Below, one piece after another: positions 29,777-39,247 of a stretch of 64,000 nucleotides of DNA (its first letter is position 1; each line of letters begins with the position of its first letter). A program made the translations under genes and the position numbers. The notes below the pieces were generated by a model, which was not told the origin of the DNA, searched no databases, and was given only the letters and a program-made list of their open reading frames with translations. Where the stretch lies: positions 1 to 64,000 of the forward strand of contig JACQUC010000062.1 of the NCBI GenBank assembly GCA_016210495.1, written 5' to 3'. The DNA is from Chloroflexota bacterium (GTDB lineage Bacteria; Chloroflexota; FW602-bin22; JACPRP01).

Positions 29777-32700
29777 ATGCTCCAAGTTCAGCTTCTCGGT
29801 CCACCGCACTTGTTGCTCGACGGACGAGCCGTCGATCTGCTGCGCCGCAAGAGCCGTGCTCTCGTCTATTACCTATCTGGCCATACCAGGCCACTGACCC
29901 GCGAGCACCTCTTGGCCACGTTTTGGCCGGACCTGGACCGGTCGGCCGCCCAACAGGCGCTTCGTGTCGCTATCTATGGGCTACGCAAAACGCTGGGCGA
30001 CTCGCTCTCGGTAGATAGGGAAACGCTTGCCCTCGCTCCCAGCGTCGAAGTGGATGTTCACCTTTTCGAGCGTCGGCTTTCGCCTCCCGTCCCTGACCTT
30101 GATCTCCTGACCACAACCTTCGATCTGTATCGCGGCGATTTCCTCGAAGGTGTTAGCCTCGCCGAGTCCTCGGAGTTCGAAGAGTGGGTCACTGTCGAGC
30201 GCGAGCGCTATCGCCGGCTGGCCGTGCGCGGGCTGGCGGCTCTGGCCCAGCTTCACGAGAAGCACAACGACTTTGGCAAAGCGCTCGCGGCGCTCAACCG
30301 TGCCCTCGGTTTCAATCCATTCCAGGAGGACCTCCAGCGCGCGTGTATGCGTCTTCTTTACCTGGCCGGTGATCGGGCCGGGGCGATCCGACGCTATGAG
30401 AACCTGCGTAAGCTCCTCAACAAAGAAATGGGCGTGCCGCCCATGGCGGAAACTCGGTCGCTATACGATGCCATCATCAACGACGCCCTTCCCGACTCGA
30501 ACGCCCTGGCTCAGGCGACCCAGCCCGATCCGCGATCCAAGCATCCTTTGCCGCGCGTCGGGTCGAACGCCGGGGAGCCGTTGCCCTTTCGTGGCCGCGA
30601 CGCTCACTTACGACGCCTGGAAGCGTGGGCGTCGGACGGCTCGCCTGGACTCGCCCTCATCGAAGGCGAACCCGGCATCGGCAAGAGCCGCTTGGCCGAG
30701 GAATTCGTCCGCAAATCGAAAGCCGTTCGGCTGGTGGGGGTAGCGCACGAGCTCGAGCACGCTCTGCCCTATCAACCTGTTATCGAGGCGCTGCGCACCG
30801 TCCGTGGTAGCCCTGACTGGCCAGCTCTGGATGCCGGGCTCCGCGCCGGCCTTTCTCTGGTCTGGCGCGCGGAGATTACCCGCCTGCTCCCGGACTTGTC
30901 CCTCGCGTTTCCTGCGCCTAAGCGCAGTGCACAGGTTGCCGATGAGTCGCGACTGTGGGAAGGCATCCACCAGTTCCTGCTCGCCCTGGCTCGCCAGCGC
31001 CCGGTGATCCTCTTTCTCGACGATTTGCACTGGGCCGACCTGTCCACACTCGGCGTGTTGGGCTACCTGATCCGGCAGACATCGGAGGCTCCAATTCTCT
31101 TACTCGCGGCAGCCCGACCTTTCACACCACGCTCACCTCTGGCTACGCTTTTGCAGACGCTCACCCGTGAGGGCCTCGTGACCCGTTTGGGCCTGTCCCG
31201 CCTCGAGCGCGACGACGTGGGGGCTATCGCCAGCCATCTTAGTCCAACCTACTCCTTCCCACTAGCCGATTGGCTGATACGCACCTCCGAGGGCAACCCT
31301 TTCATGTTGGCCGAAGTTGTTCGTCACGCGCGTGAAAATGGCCTGCTCCTGGCCAACGGCGTATTGAATCTCAACGCGCTCTCGACGTCCCCGGTTGTCC
31401 CTCAAACGGTATACAGCCTCATCCAATCGCGCCTGACGCGCCTGAGCGATGGCGCCAGGCGTGTCCTCGACGCCGCGGTGGCAGTGGGGCGCGATTTTGA
31501 ATTCGAGTTGGTGTCGCGCGTGGCCGCGCTATCCGAAGGAGCCGCCCTGGACGCGCTGGAGGAGCTGACTTGCGCCGGCCTGGTTCATCCACTCGACGGA
31601 TTGCGGTATACTTTCGACCACTCCCTGACCCTGGAGGTCGCCTATCGCGAAGTGAGCGAGGCGCGCCATCGTCTCCTGCACCGCCGAGTCGCCGAGGCTC
31701 TGGAAACCATCTATCACAGCCGCCTCGAATCCGTGGCTGGCCTCCTGGCCTGGCACTTCGCGGAAGGCAACGCCCCTGAGCGTGCCTCGCAGTACGCCTT
31801 TCTTGCGGGTCAGGGTGCAAGTCGCCTGGCGGCGTGGTCCGAAGCCATCGCCTACTACGAGCAAGCCCTCGCCGGCTCAGACCGTTCTCAGGGTCTACCG
31901 ATCCTGATAGCCTTGGGAGAGGCTCGTTTTCAAACGGGCCACTACGCCCAGGCGTCCGAAGCGTTTCGCGAAGCGGTCTCGCTGGCCGAGTCATCGGGCG
32001 AGGCTGCCAGCACGGACGCGGTCAGATTGTCTCTCGTGCGCTCCTTCCTACCACAGGCTCGTTTCGCGGAAGCCACGGCGCTGGCCCAGCGTGTCCGCGA
32101 TACGGGGCATGCCGCGAGCGCCATAACGGCTGAGTTCCTGTGGGGCACGGCGCTGTCCTTGGAGGGAGCTGACCTGATTGAGGCCAACAGGCACTTGAAA
32201 GCCGCCCAGGAGCTCTGCAATGAGAAAGCTCCCATTGACTTGTCCAGCCTGGCCAAGATCAGGTTTGAGCTGGGTGGTATCGCCGCCCAGCAGGGCGATC
32301 TGTCGCGAGCTATTGGTCTCTACCACCAGGCTCTCGACACCGCGCGCCGCTCAGAGGACCGGGACGCTGCCTCGCCGTACCTCGTCCTTGCCCACAACAA
32401 CCTGGCCTATCATCTGCACTTGCTGAACGAGCCGACCGCTCTGGAGTACGCCGCGGGCGGCCTTGCGCTGGCACGGGAAAGAGGACAGATCGGCCTGGAG
32501 CCTTACCTCCTGTCCACGCTAGGCGAAATCGCCCTTGCGAACGGAGACTTGGAGACCGCCGAAAGGCATCTAGCCGAAGGCCTGGCCATCGCCGAGCGGC
32601 TCTCCATCCCCGAGCGAATCGCGGGCCTCACAGCCAACCTTGGGCTGCTGGCGGCCAGACGCGGCGAGACCCCCCTGGCCATCTACCGTCTTTCGACCGC

Positions 32701-32890
32701 CCTCGCCCAGGCTGATGCTCTAGGTACCAGGCAGTTGTCGGCGCAGATTCGGCTTTGGCTCGTCCCCCTTCTCCCGCCCCGCGAAGCCCGCGCCCGTCTC
32801 GCCGAGGCACGGAGCATCGCCGAAACGGGCGGACGGCGTCGCCTGCTCGAGGAAGTGGCTCGCCTGGAAGCGCAGCATCCTCTCGAATAG
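29777..32890 (+). CDS. SARP/BTAD-type regulator with AAA ATPase and TPR domains
   Basis: A 1037-residue regulator. Residues 1-75 form an OmpR-like winged helix (LLGPPHLLLDGRAVDLLRRK ... RVAIYGLRKTLG). The BTAD helical domain covers about 90-245 (DLYRGDFLEGV, FNPFQEDLQRACMRLLYLAG). An NB-ARC/AAA module follows (RGRDAHLRRLEAW, Walker A GEPGIGKSRL, Walker B VILFLDDLHWAD). The C-terminal 400 residues are TPR-like repeats (GDLSRAIGLYHQAL, GDLETAERHLAEGL). Related to AfsR/LuxR-MalT-like signal-transduction ATPases. The start is the ATG at 29777, not the TTG two codons earlier. Divergent from the flavoprotein gene, which it may regulate. Confidence 0.9.
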   Translation: MLQVQLLGPPHLLLDGRAVDLLRRKSRALVYYLSGHTRPLTREHLLATFWPDLDRSAAQQALRVAIYGLRKTLGDSLSVDRETLALAPSVEVDVHLFERRLSPPVPDLDLLTTTFDLYRGDFLEGVSLAESSEFEEWVTVERERYRRLAVRGLAALAQLHEKHNDFGKALAALNRALGFNPFQEDLQRACMRLLYLAGDRAGAIRRYENLRKLLNKEMGVPPMAETRSLYDAIINDALPDSNALAQATQPDPRSKHPLPRVGSNAGEPLPFRGRDAHLRRLEAWASDGSPGLALIEGEPGIGKSRLAEEFVRKSKAVRLVGVAHELEHALPYQPVIEALRTVRGSPDWPALDAGLRAGLSLVWRAEITRLLPDLSLAFPAPKRSAQVADESRLWEGIHQFLLALARQRPVILFLDDLHWADLSTLGVLGYLIRQTSEAPILLLAAARPFTPRSPLATLLQTLTREGLVTRLGLSRLERDDVGAIASHLSPTYSFPLADWLIRTSEGNPFMLAEVVRHARENGLLLANGVLNLNALSTSPVVPQTVYSLIQSRLTRLSDGARRVLDAAVAVGRDFEFELVSRVAALSEGAALDALEELTCAGLVHPLDGLRYTFDHSLTLEVAYREVSEARHRLLHRRVAEALETIYHSRLESVAGLLAWHFAEGNAPERASQYAFLAGQGASRLAAWSEAIAYYEQALAGSDRSQGLPILIALGEARFQTGHYAQASEAFREAVSLAESSGEAASTDAVRLSLVRSFLPQARFAEATALAQRVRDTGHAASAITAEFLWGTALSLEGADLIEANRHLKAAQELCNEKAPIDLSSLAKIRFELGGIAAQQGDLSRAIGLYHQALDTARRSEDRDAASPYLVLAHNNLAYHLHLLNEPTALEYAAGGLALARERGQIGLEPYLLSTLGEIALANGDLETAERHLAEGLAIAERLSIPERIAGLTANLGLLAARRGETPLAIYRLSTALAQADALGTRQLSAQIRLWLVPLLPPREARARLAEARSIAETGGRRRLLEEVARLEAQHPLE

Positions 32891-32995
32891 TTTACTCATC
32901 TGATTACGCTATTGCTCACGCCCCTGTAACGATGGCCAGCTAAAATACAGTCGAAGAAAATACTCTTGCCATCGGGCAAAAGAAGGAGGATTATT

Positions 32996-33517
32996 ATGGC
33001 TTGGCAAATCGACCCGGCCCACTCCCAGATTCAGTTCACCGTGCGGCATATGATGATCTCCAACGTGCGCGGTCGCTTCGAAAGCTTCTCCGGCACCGTC
33101 GACGTGAATGAGGAAAACCCTGTCGACTCGAGCGTGGAGATACAAATCGACGCGGCCAGCATCAACACCAAGGAGCCGCAGCGCGACGGGCACCTGAAAT
33201 CGCCGGACTTTCTGGACGCTGAGGCGTTCCCGCACCTGGTCTTCAAGAGTAGGCGCGTCGAGCAGATCGACGACTCACACGGGCGCATCATCGGAGACCT
33301 GACCGTTCGTGACGTCATACGCGAAGTCGTCCTGGACGTCGAGTACGCCGGGCAGGCCAAGAGCCCCTGGGGCACGGTCAGCGCAGGCTTCAGCGCCACT
33401 ACCAAACTGAATCGCAAGGACTGGGGGCTGCACTGGAACCAGGCCCTCGAAACTGGCGGCGTGCTCGTCGGGGATCAGGTCAAAATAGACATCGAGCTGG
33501 AGCTAATCAAGCAATAG
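32996..33517 (+). CDS. YceI family lipid-binding protein
   Basis: A 173-residue lipocalin-like beta-barrel protein. It begins MAWQIDPAHSQIQFTVRHMM and contains RGRFESFSGTVDVNEENPVD, HLKSPDFLDAEAFPHLVFKS and GDLTVRDVIREVVLDVEYAG, all standard YceI segments. YceI proteins bind isoprenoid or other amphiphilic lipids. There is no signal peptide, so it is cytoplasmic. AAGGAGG lies six bases before the ATG at 32996. A TAAAAT (32941-32946) upstream may be its -10 box, but no -35 was found. It is convergent with the next gene, 1 bp apart. Confidence 0.94.
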   Translation: MAWQIDPAHSQIQFTVRHMMISNVRGRFESFSGTVDVNEENPVDSSVEIQIDAASINTKEPQRDGHLKSPDFLDAEAFPHLVFKSRRVEQIDDSHGRIIGDLTVRDVIREVVLDVEYAGQAKSPWGTVSAGFSATTKLNRKDWGLHWNQALETGGVLVGDQVKIDIELELIKQ

Positions 33518-33518
33518 C

Positions 33519-34556
33519 TCACTGGTACACCATTACGTCGGGACTGGGATCGAGCGCCAGTACGTCCGCCGGCTCCAATAGGTCGACGTCCTGCCGGAAG
33601 AACATCTTGATCCCCCCGTACTGTATCAGCTCGTCGTGCACGTACCACTCGTAGTGCCGCAGCTTGATGCCCCTGCCGCCGAAGCCGTCCATCACTACGA
33701 CGAGGTCCACGCCTGGCCGAGTCTCGATGAGTTGCTTGTCCGGGAGCATGCTGGCGGTGTACTGGTGTAGAATAAGCACCTTGTTGGGAAGCCGATTTCT
33801 AGCGACGATGTCGGCCAGCAGATTGGAGGTCCAGTTGACCTCGGCCGCCGACATGTGCCCAAGCTGAATCCCCGGCAACTGGTCGGCCCACATGTCGAAC
33901 TCCGGGTCAAGCGCCAGGTGTACGTGTGGCTGCTCCAGGAAGGGCAGCAAGGCACTGACCTCTTCCTGCACCGTGCTGCGGCCGACCTGTACGTCGAGGA
34001 TCAGCAGCATACCGTTCTCCGCCGCCAGACGGGAGTACTCCTCGATCACCGACGCGGGCGTGCGGGCCCGGTACATCCCGTCGCTGCCCGCGTGCTCCTG
34101 CGCGACCGTGGCGATGAAGTGAATGGCCGGCTGCACAGGCCTGCTACTGCCGGCGGCCTCGTAAAGGGCGGCCGCGCGCCGCAACCGCGCCACCAGCGTC
34201 TCCTGATCCAGCTCGCCAAGGATGCCCATACGCTCGTCGAAGGGATGGCCGTAGTAGGTCACAAGTCGGCGCTCGGCCAGAATCGAGCCGCCTCCGACGG
34301 CGATTGGCACGGCCTGTTCCTGAGCAGCCTGCGTTTCATCGGCTGGGCCCGCGCTCGGCTCCGAAACAGCGGGTTCGGCCTCGGGTACGTCCACAATGGG
34401 CACGTCAACAATGTCGGCATTTGGGCTCTCGACGGCCTGGCCGTTGAGGGATCCCTGCACGGCGAATTGACCGTCGTCCAAAGTGTCGGTTCCCCAGGAC
34501 AAAACAATAAGCGCTACCGCCAGGGTTAGCGCCGGAATTGCATAACGTATTCTCAT
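33519..34556 (-). CDS. Exported protein, possible TIM-barrel hydrolase-like fold
   Basis: A 345-residue protein starting at the ATG 34554-34556, with a GAGGAGG ribosome site. The N-terminus (RIRYAIPALTLAVALIVLSW) is a signal peptide or anchor. A low-complexity Pro/Ala/Glu linker (to about residue 85) follows. The folded part contains RRLVTYYGHPFDERMGILGE, IHFIATVAQEHAGSDG, MLLILDVQVGR and HVHLALDPEFDMWADQLPG. The alternating strand/helix pattern with charged strand ends suggests a TIM barrel. No named family was recognised. It is close (84 bp) to the MFS gene upstream and may be co-transcribed. Confidence 0.6.
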   Translation of the reverse strand: MRIRYAIPALTLAVALIVLSWGTDTLDDGQFAVQGSLNGQAVESPNADIVDVPIVDVPEAEPAVSEPSAGPADETQAAQEQAVPIAVGGGSILAERRLVTYYGHPFDERMGILGELDQETLVARLRRAAALYEAAGSSRPVQPAIHFIATVAQEHAGSDGMYRARTPASVIEEYSRLAAENGMLLILDVQVGRSTVQEEVSALLPFLEQPHVHLALDPEFDMWADQLPGIQLGHMSAAEVNWTSNLLADIVARNRLPNKVLILHQYTASMLPDKQLIETRPGVDLVVVMDGFGGRGIKLRHYEWYVHDELIQYGGIKMFFRQDVDLLEPADVLALDPSPDVMVYQ

Positions 34557-34640
34557 CGGAGCAAGCCTCCTCGCTCTCCGCAGTCGATCGTCCTTGACTC
34601 TGACTGCTGCAAGAACGCGGCCAGGTGCCCCTGACACCCA

Positions 34641-35870
34641 CTACTCTGGCGCCCGCGCCGGAGTGCTTTCGACCGGTCGAATGCCGAACACGATGAGCGC
34701 GCCCACCACCGAGATCGCGGCCAGAAACGGAAAGACCATGGCTATCCCGAAAGCATCGGAGAAGTAGCCGGCAGACACTGCGAACATCGAGGATGTGAAT
34801 GTAGTGAACATATTGACCGTGCCAATGGACGCGCTGCGATACACCGTCGGCATCACGTCTACCACGTACGTGATGATAATCGGGAACGCCGAGCCGGTGA
34901 ACAGCCCGGCCACCACGATTCCCACAACCACTTCGAACTGGGTCGTCAGACGATTCAGGAAGAACAGCGTCGTGGCGCTCATGAAGACGACGCCGATAAT
35001 GACCGGCTTCCTGCCCACCCTGTCCGACAGCCAGCCCCAAAACGTCACCATCGGTATGCCGACCCCGTTAAGCAGCGCCACTGAGTATGCTCCAAAAGAA
35101 ACGTCCAGGCCCAAGTTGTTCACCAGCCAGAGGGGAAGAAATCCAGCCGTCACAGTGACGGCCGCGGTTATCGTCCCGTTGCATATCCCAAGAATGATGA
35201 GGAAACGATTTAGCACCACTTGCCTGACCACGGTGCCTATCGGCAGCAGCGAGCCCTTCTGCCCCGAAGCCGGCTCGCGCACAATTCTCCAGAACAAGAA
35301 AGCCACCACTATCGCCAGCGCGGCCGACACGTAGAACAAGAACTGCCAGCCGAAGGCTACTAGCGTGACGCCCGACAGCAGGGGCGCTATGAACCTGCCC
35401 GAGCCAGCCCCGACTCCCGTGTGAAAGCTCACCGCCGCGCCTCGCTCCTCCTTGCTAAAGTACGCCGTGATCAGCCCGATGGCCGGCGCGAAGTAGAGCC
35501 CAAAGGCGAAACCGCTCAGAATGCGCGACCCGGTAAGCTCTATGAAGTTCCTGGAGAGCGTCGTCAAGAAAAGCGTGAATGCCAGCGCGACGACACCACC
35601 AAGAATAAGCGGTTTGCGCTTGAAGAGGTCGGCGAAATACCCTCCGAAGAAAAGCGTGCCGGAGTAACCCAAGTTGTAGGCGGCCACCACCCAGCCCGTT
35701 TCCGAGTAGGTCAGATTCATCTGCTCCTTGATAATCGGCAGGGCCGGTAGAATCACCTGCCGGGTGCTGTGGTAGAGCGAGAAGCACATACAGCAGAGCC
35801 CGAGCACCACGTAGCGATGCTCAGGCCTCAGCAGGCGCTGTAGGTTCAAAGCCCTGTTTCCTGTTGCCAA
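34641..35870 (-). CDS. MFS transporter
   Basis: A 409-residue 12-TM transporter. The motif A loop is FFGGYFADLFKRKPLILGG after TM2, and its repeat GWLSDRVGRKPVIIG sits between TM8 and TM9. Related to organic-acid and sugar carriers of the MFS_1 group. The start codon is TTG at 35868-35870 with only a weak ribosome site. It overlaps the end of the second molybdenum large subunit gene by 25 bp. The two are therefore one transcript, and the carrier may import or export that enzyme's substrate; this is inference from context. Confidence 0.88.
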   Translation of the reverse strand: MATGNRALNLQRLLRPEHRYVVLGLCCMCFSLYHSTRQVILPALPIIKEQMNLTYSETGWVVAAYNLGYSGTLFFGGYFADLFKRKPLILGGVVALAFTLFLTTLSRNFIELTGSRILSGFAFGLYFAPAIGLITAYFSKEERGAAVSFHTGVGAGSGRFIAPLLSGVTLVAFGWQFLFYVSAALAIVVAFLFWRIVREPASGQKGSLLPIGTVVRQVVLNRFLIILGICNGTITAAVTVTAGFLPLWLVNNLGLDVSFGAYSVALLNGVGIPMVTFWGWLSDRVGRKPVIIGVVFMSATTLFFLNRLTTQFEVVVGIVVAGLFTGSAFPIIITYVVDVMPTVYRSASIGTVNMFTTFTSSMFAVSAGYFSDAFGIAMVFPFLAAISVVGALIVFGIRPVESTPARAPE

Positions 35871-38152
35871 TTTCTATCCGCTTTTTTTGCCAGGGCGCTC
35901 AATATCCTATCGGGAGTGATGGGCAGGTCGACGATCCGCGTGCCGAGCGCGTCGTTGATGGCATTGACTATGGCCGGCACGGTGGATATCTGCGTGCCTT
36001 CGCCGGCCTCCTTAGCCCCCACCGGCAACGTAGGGTCCTCCGTCTCCACCACCATCGACTCGGTGTCAGGAACGTCGAGACAGGTGGGCATGTGATAGTC
36101 CGCCAGCGAAGCATTCAGGATGCAGCCACCGTCCGTGACAAGCTCCTCGGTCAGCGCCTGGCCCTGGCCCATCTGCACCGAGCCGTGCAGTTGCCCCTCG
36201 ATCGACAAGGGGTTGATGGCCACCCCGGCGTCGTGGGCGACGTACATCTTCAGCAGCTTGACCTTGCCCGTCTCCCGATCCACGTCTACCTCGGCCACCT
36301 GCGCCCCAAAGCTGTAGGCCGGGGAGAGGTTCCCCTCGCCGGTGACGGGGTCGAACACGGCCGATTCGCCGCCGTAAACCCCTCGGCCGAGGATGGGCAT
36401 GCCCCTGTTCACGGCGCTAGCGACGGCCGCCTCGGCGAAAGACATTCCCTTTTCCGGGCTTCCCTTCACCCACACGCGGCATCCGCCGACTTCCAGGTCG
36501 CCAGTGCTAACCTCGAGTCTCGCGGCCACCACCTGCACCAACTGGCGGCGGGCGTCGGCGGCCGCGTATTTTACCGCCGTGCCTCCCCACAGTGTGCCAC
36601 GGCTGGAGTAGCTTCCCGAGTGCACCGGCACGAAATCGGTATCGCCGCTGACCACGCGGAGGTCCGCGAGGGAGATGCTCAGCTCCTCGGCGGCGATCTG
36701 CCCCATTGCGGTGTCTGAGCCCTGCCCGATGTTGGTGACGCCGGTCAGCAGCGTAACTCCGCCGTCCTCGTCGATCTTCACCAAGGCACCCGAGCGAGGC
36801 CGCATCGGCATCCCGTCGCCGCTGTTGTAGCTGCTGCACGCGATGCCGATCCCGGTGCCGCAAGGCATCTTGCCCCGCTTCTCTTCCCAGTTAGAGGCCT
36901 CGACAACCCCCTCGATGCATTCGGTCATGCCACTGCTGTGAATCACGAGCTTATTGGCCAACCTGTCTCCCGAATGAATGGCGTTCTTCACGCGCACTTC
37001 CACGGGGTCAAGGCCAAGCTCCCGGCAGATGAAGTCCAGTTGCGTCTCGGCGGCGAAGCGCATCTGTGGGGCACCAAAGCCGCGCATCGCCCCGCTGATG
37101 CTCTTGTTGGTGTACACACGATACCCTTCGTACCTCACATTGGGCAATCGATAGGTCACGATCAAGAACGTACCCGCCAGCAGCAGCACGACAGCGCCGC
37201 TGGAACGATAGGCGCCCCCATCGGCGATGAGCCGGCAATCCGTGGCCACCAGCGTGCCGTCCCTCTTCACGCCGGTCTTCAGCCAGATGGTCATCGGGTG
37301 CCGCTTCAGCGTCGTGCCAAACACCTCGTCCCTGGTGAGCGTGATCTTCACCGGCCTGCCCGTCTTCTTCGACAGCAAGGCGGCGCAGAAATAGTGGGGA
37401 TACATGTGTACCTTGGAGCCAAAGTGGCCGCCCACATAAGGGCTGATGATTCGGATGTCGCTCTCGGGCATCTGCAGCGTCATCGCCAATTGCGCCCGGC
37501 AGGTGAAGGGGGCCGCCGTCGCCGCCCAGAGCGCTAGCCTGCCGGAAGGCTCGAAGCTGGCCATGCAGGCGTGGGGCTCGAGAGCGCAGTGCCCGACGGG
37601 AGAGGTAGTGAACCTGTCTTCGCGGATGTAATCTGACTCCGCGAAGCCCCTTTCCACGTCGCCGAAATTCCAGAGGTGCTTCACGCTGATGTTACCTGGA
37701 GAGTGATCGTGGATTTGTGGAGCCTCGGGTCTTATCGCCTCGAATGGATCGAAGACCGCGGTCAGCGGCTCGTAGTCGACCTCGATCAGTTGCAGCGCCT
37801 CCTCGGCCGTATCCTCGTCGATGGCCGCCACCGCCGCTACCTCGTCGCCTACGTAGCGGACGTGGGAGGTGGCCAACCCCTGCTGGTCGGGCTCGAGCCC
37901 CGGCAGCGGCCGCGCGCCGTATCTGATGCCAGGTGTCTCCTTGCCGACCAGCGTGGCCCTGACCCCGGGCAATCTTTCCGCCCGACTGGTGTCGACGTTC
38001 AGCAACCTGGCGTGAGGGTGAGGGCTGCGAAGTATCTTGCCGCACAGCTCGCCGGGCAGGCGTACGTCGTCCGTAAATCTCGCCTGGCCGGTGGCTTTTG
38101 CGGCGCCTTCGACGATGGCCGCCCTCTGGCCGATTGCAGTTCTCTGTGCCAT
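35846..38152 (-). CDS. Second molybdenum hydroxylase large subunit, without partner genes
   Basis: A 768-residue xanthine dehydrogenase-family catalytic subunit. Signatures: EGAAKATGQARFTDDVRLPG, GKILRSPHPHARLLNVDTSR, YVGGHFGSKVHMYPHYF, an AMRGFGAPQMRFAAETQLD segment, GVTNIGQGSDTAMGQIAAEE and the catalytic-Glu segment VGAKEAGEG. AGGGGGT precedes the ATG. No FAD or [2Fe-2S] subunit gene lies beside it; the next gene downstream is the overlapping MFS carrier. It may borrow the small subunits encoded at 25165-26664 or act with others elsewhere in the genome. It shares the general layout of the 22776 gene but is clearly diverged. Confidence 0.88.
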   Translation of the reverse strand: MAQRTAIGQRAAIVEGAAKATGQARFTDDVRLPGELCGKILRSPHPHARLLNVDTSRAERLPGVRATLVGKETPGIRYGARPLPGLEPDQQGLATSHVRYVGDEVAAVAAIDEDTAEEALQLIEVDYEPLTAVFDPFEAIRPEAPQIHDHSPGNISVKHLWNFGDVERGFAESDYIREDRFTTSPVGHCALEPHACMASFEPSGRLALWAATAAPFTCRAQLAMTLQMPESDIRIISPYVGGHFGSKVHMYPHYFCAALLSKKTGRPVKITLTRDEVFGTTLKRHPMTIWLKTGVKRDGTLVATDCRLIADGGAYRSSGAVVLLLAGTFLIVTYRLPNVRYEGYRVYTNKSISGAMRGFGAPQMRFAAETQLDFICRELGLDPVEVRVKNAIHSGDRLANKLVIHSSGMTECIEGVVEASNWEEKRGKMPCGTGIGIACSSYNSGDGMPMRPRSGALVKIDEDGGVTLLTGVTNIGQGSDTAMGQIAAEELSISLADLRVVSGDTDFVPVHSGSYSSRGTLWGGTAVKYAAADARRQLVQVVAARLEVSTGDLEVGGCRVWVKGSPEKGMSFAEAAVASAVNRGMPILGRGVYGGESAVFDPVTGEGNLSPAYSFGAQVAEVDVDRETGKVKLLKMYVAHDAGVAINPLSIEGQLHGSVQMGQGQALTEELVTDGGCILNASLADYHMPTCLDVPDTESMVVETEDPTLPVGAKEAGEGTQISTVPAIVNAINDALGTRIVDLPITPDRILSALAKKADRNWQQETGL

Positions 38153-38296
38153 ACTTACCCCCTGGGAGAACGGACGGAGCCGTCGGAATGGAGGGCATCG
38201 CCACTGGGGTGACGACTGATCCTATACCAAAACCAAGGTGGAATCTACATACACGCCCTCGCGAATCACGCTGTTTTCACCTTGGCTTCAGTTTAG

Positions 38297-38881
38297 ATGT
38301 GCAACGAGTTCAAGGAAGGGATGCGAGCCCTGGCTCGCAGATCGTCGTGCGCGGCAAGCATAACACCGGCGCGAAGCAGTGTCAATGTCTTGACTGCTTC
38401 GACATAGGCGTTCAGTTACTGGGTCCGCTTACTCAATTGCTGCGCTACATCTGGGAGTTGCCGATCATAGCTATTTCGCAGATGCACGGGCACGCGATCG
38501 AGAGCGGCATGATCCTGGGATTGACGTGTGATCTGGCCGTTGCTGCCGACGACGCGGGGTTTCTGTGGCGCCCGTTCGGGGGGGCGGGGATGCTCTGGCA
38601 CCCATGGCCCTGGACGATTGGCATGAGGAAAACAAAGGAAATCTTGCTTATGGGGGACTACATCACCAGCAAGGAAGCCGCCGAAATGGAAATGATCAAC
38701 AAGAGCGTGCCCCCGGCGGAGCTGGAAGACGAAGTCATGAGGATGGCCCGCAATGTCGCTCGCCGACCAAGGGAGTTCAACGTCTTGGTAAATTCTCCAC
38801 GACGCTGCGTTTGAGATTATGGGGCTTCGGACCGCCTGCAACACTACGGCAATGGTGCACGTAAGGAAGGCAATCTACTGA
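38297..38881 (+). pseudogene. Decayed enoyl-CoA hydratase/isomerase (crotonase) gene
   Basis: Crotonase-like protein segments appear in three successive frames. From 38297: MCNEFKEGMRALA. A second frame then gives QIVVRGKHNTGAKQCQ, LPIIAISQMHGHAIESGMIL, LTCDLAVAADDAGFLW and KEILLMGDYITSKEAAEMEM. A third frame from about 38795 gives AAFEIMGLRTACNTTAMVHV to a TGA at 38879-38881. At least two frameshifts (near 38335 and 38790) break the gene, and the usual N-terminal and oxyanion region (FCAGADL type) is lost. It is the only degradation-type CoA gene beside the lone molybdenum large subunit. Confidence 0.8.
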
Positions 38882-38884
38882 GCG

Positions 38885-39004
38885 TCTTGATTCCGGCCTT
38901 GCGGAACTGATCGAAGAGCGCGCATACAAACTCAGGCTTCAAGACCGCCTCTCCCCCTATGCCGTCAGCGGCGAGTACCTGGATGTTCGTTACTGCAGCT
39001 TCTA
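38885..39004 (-). pseudogene. Possible remnant of a radical-SAM glycyl-radical activase
   Basis: On the minus strand one frame reads EAAVTNIQVLAADGIGGEAV then LKPEFVCALFDQFRKAGIKT. This resembles the segment GGEPLLQPEFVxALLxxCKxAGIHT of glycyl-radical-enzyme activating enzymes. Only about 40 residues remain, with neither the CxxxCxxC cluster motif nor flanking parts. The similarity is suggestive only, and another TIM-barrel protein could give it. Confidence 0.3.
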
Positions 39005-39174
39005 AGCTATTTATGCTCAGTTACAGTTGGCCAGAGTTTCCCACTGCCATAGGCTTGTGAATCCCCAATACTTGTGCAGGATTCCATCGATGGGACTTTG
39101 CCAATAACCCGCATGTGCCAAACTCTTCTTTGGTGGGCTGCTGTTGTCTAGCACCCGCCAGCAAGCAGCCTTTA

Positions 39175-39204
39175 TTGCTTAGCTCTTTTGCTCTATGGTA
39201 AAAT
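39175..39204 (+). promoter_or_regulatory. Promoter of pdxS-pdxT
   Basis: TTGCTT (39175-39180), 18-bp spacer, TAAAAT (39199-39204) preceded by TGG, so an extended -10. The expected start near 39211 gives a leader of about 37 nt with AAGGAGGGAG before the pdxS ATG. The stretch 39005-39174 holds nothing recognisable. Confidence 0.65.
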
Positions 39205-39247
39205 TGACTTCTAGAGGGATCTTTCGGCGACGGACAAGGAGGGAGAT

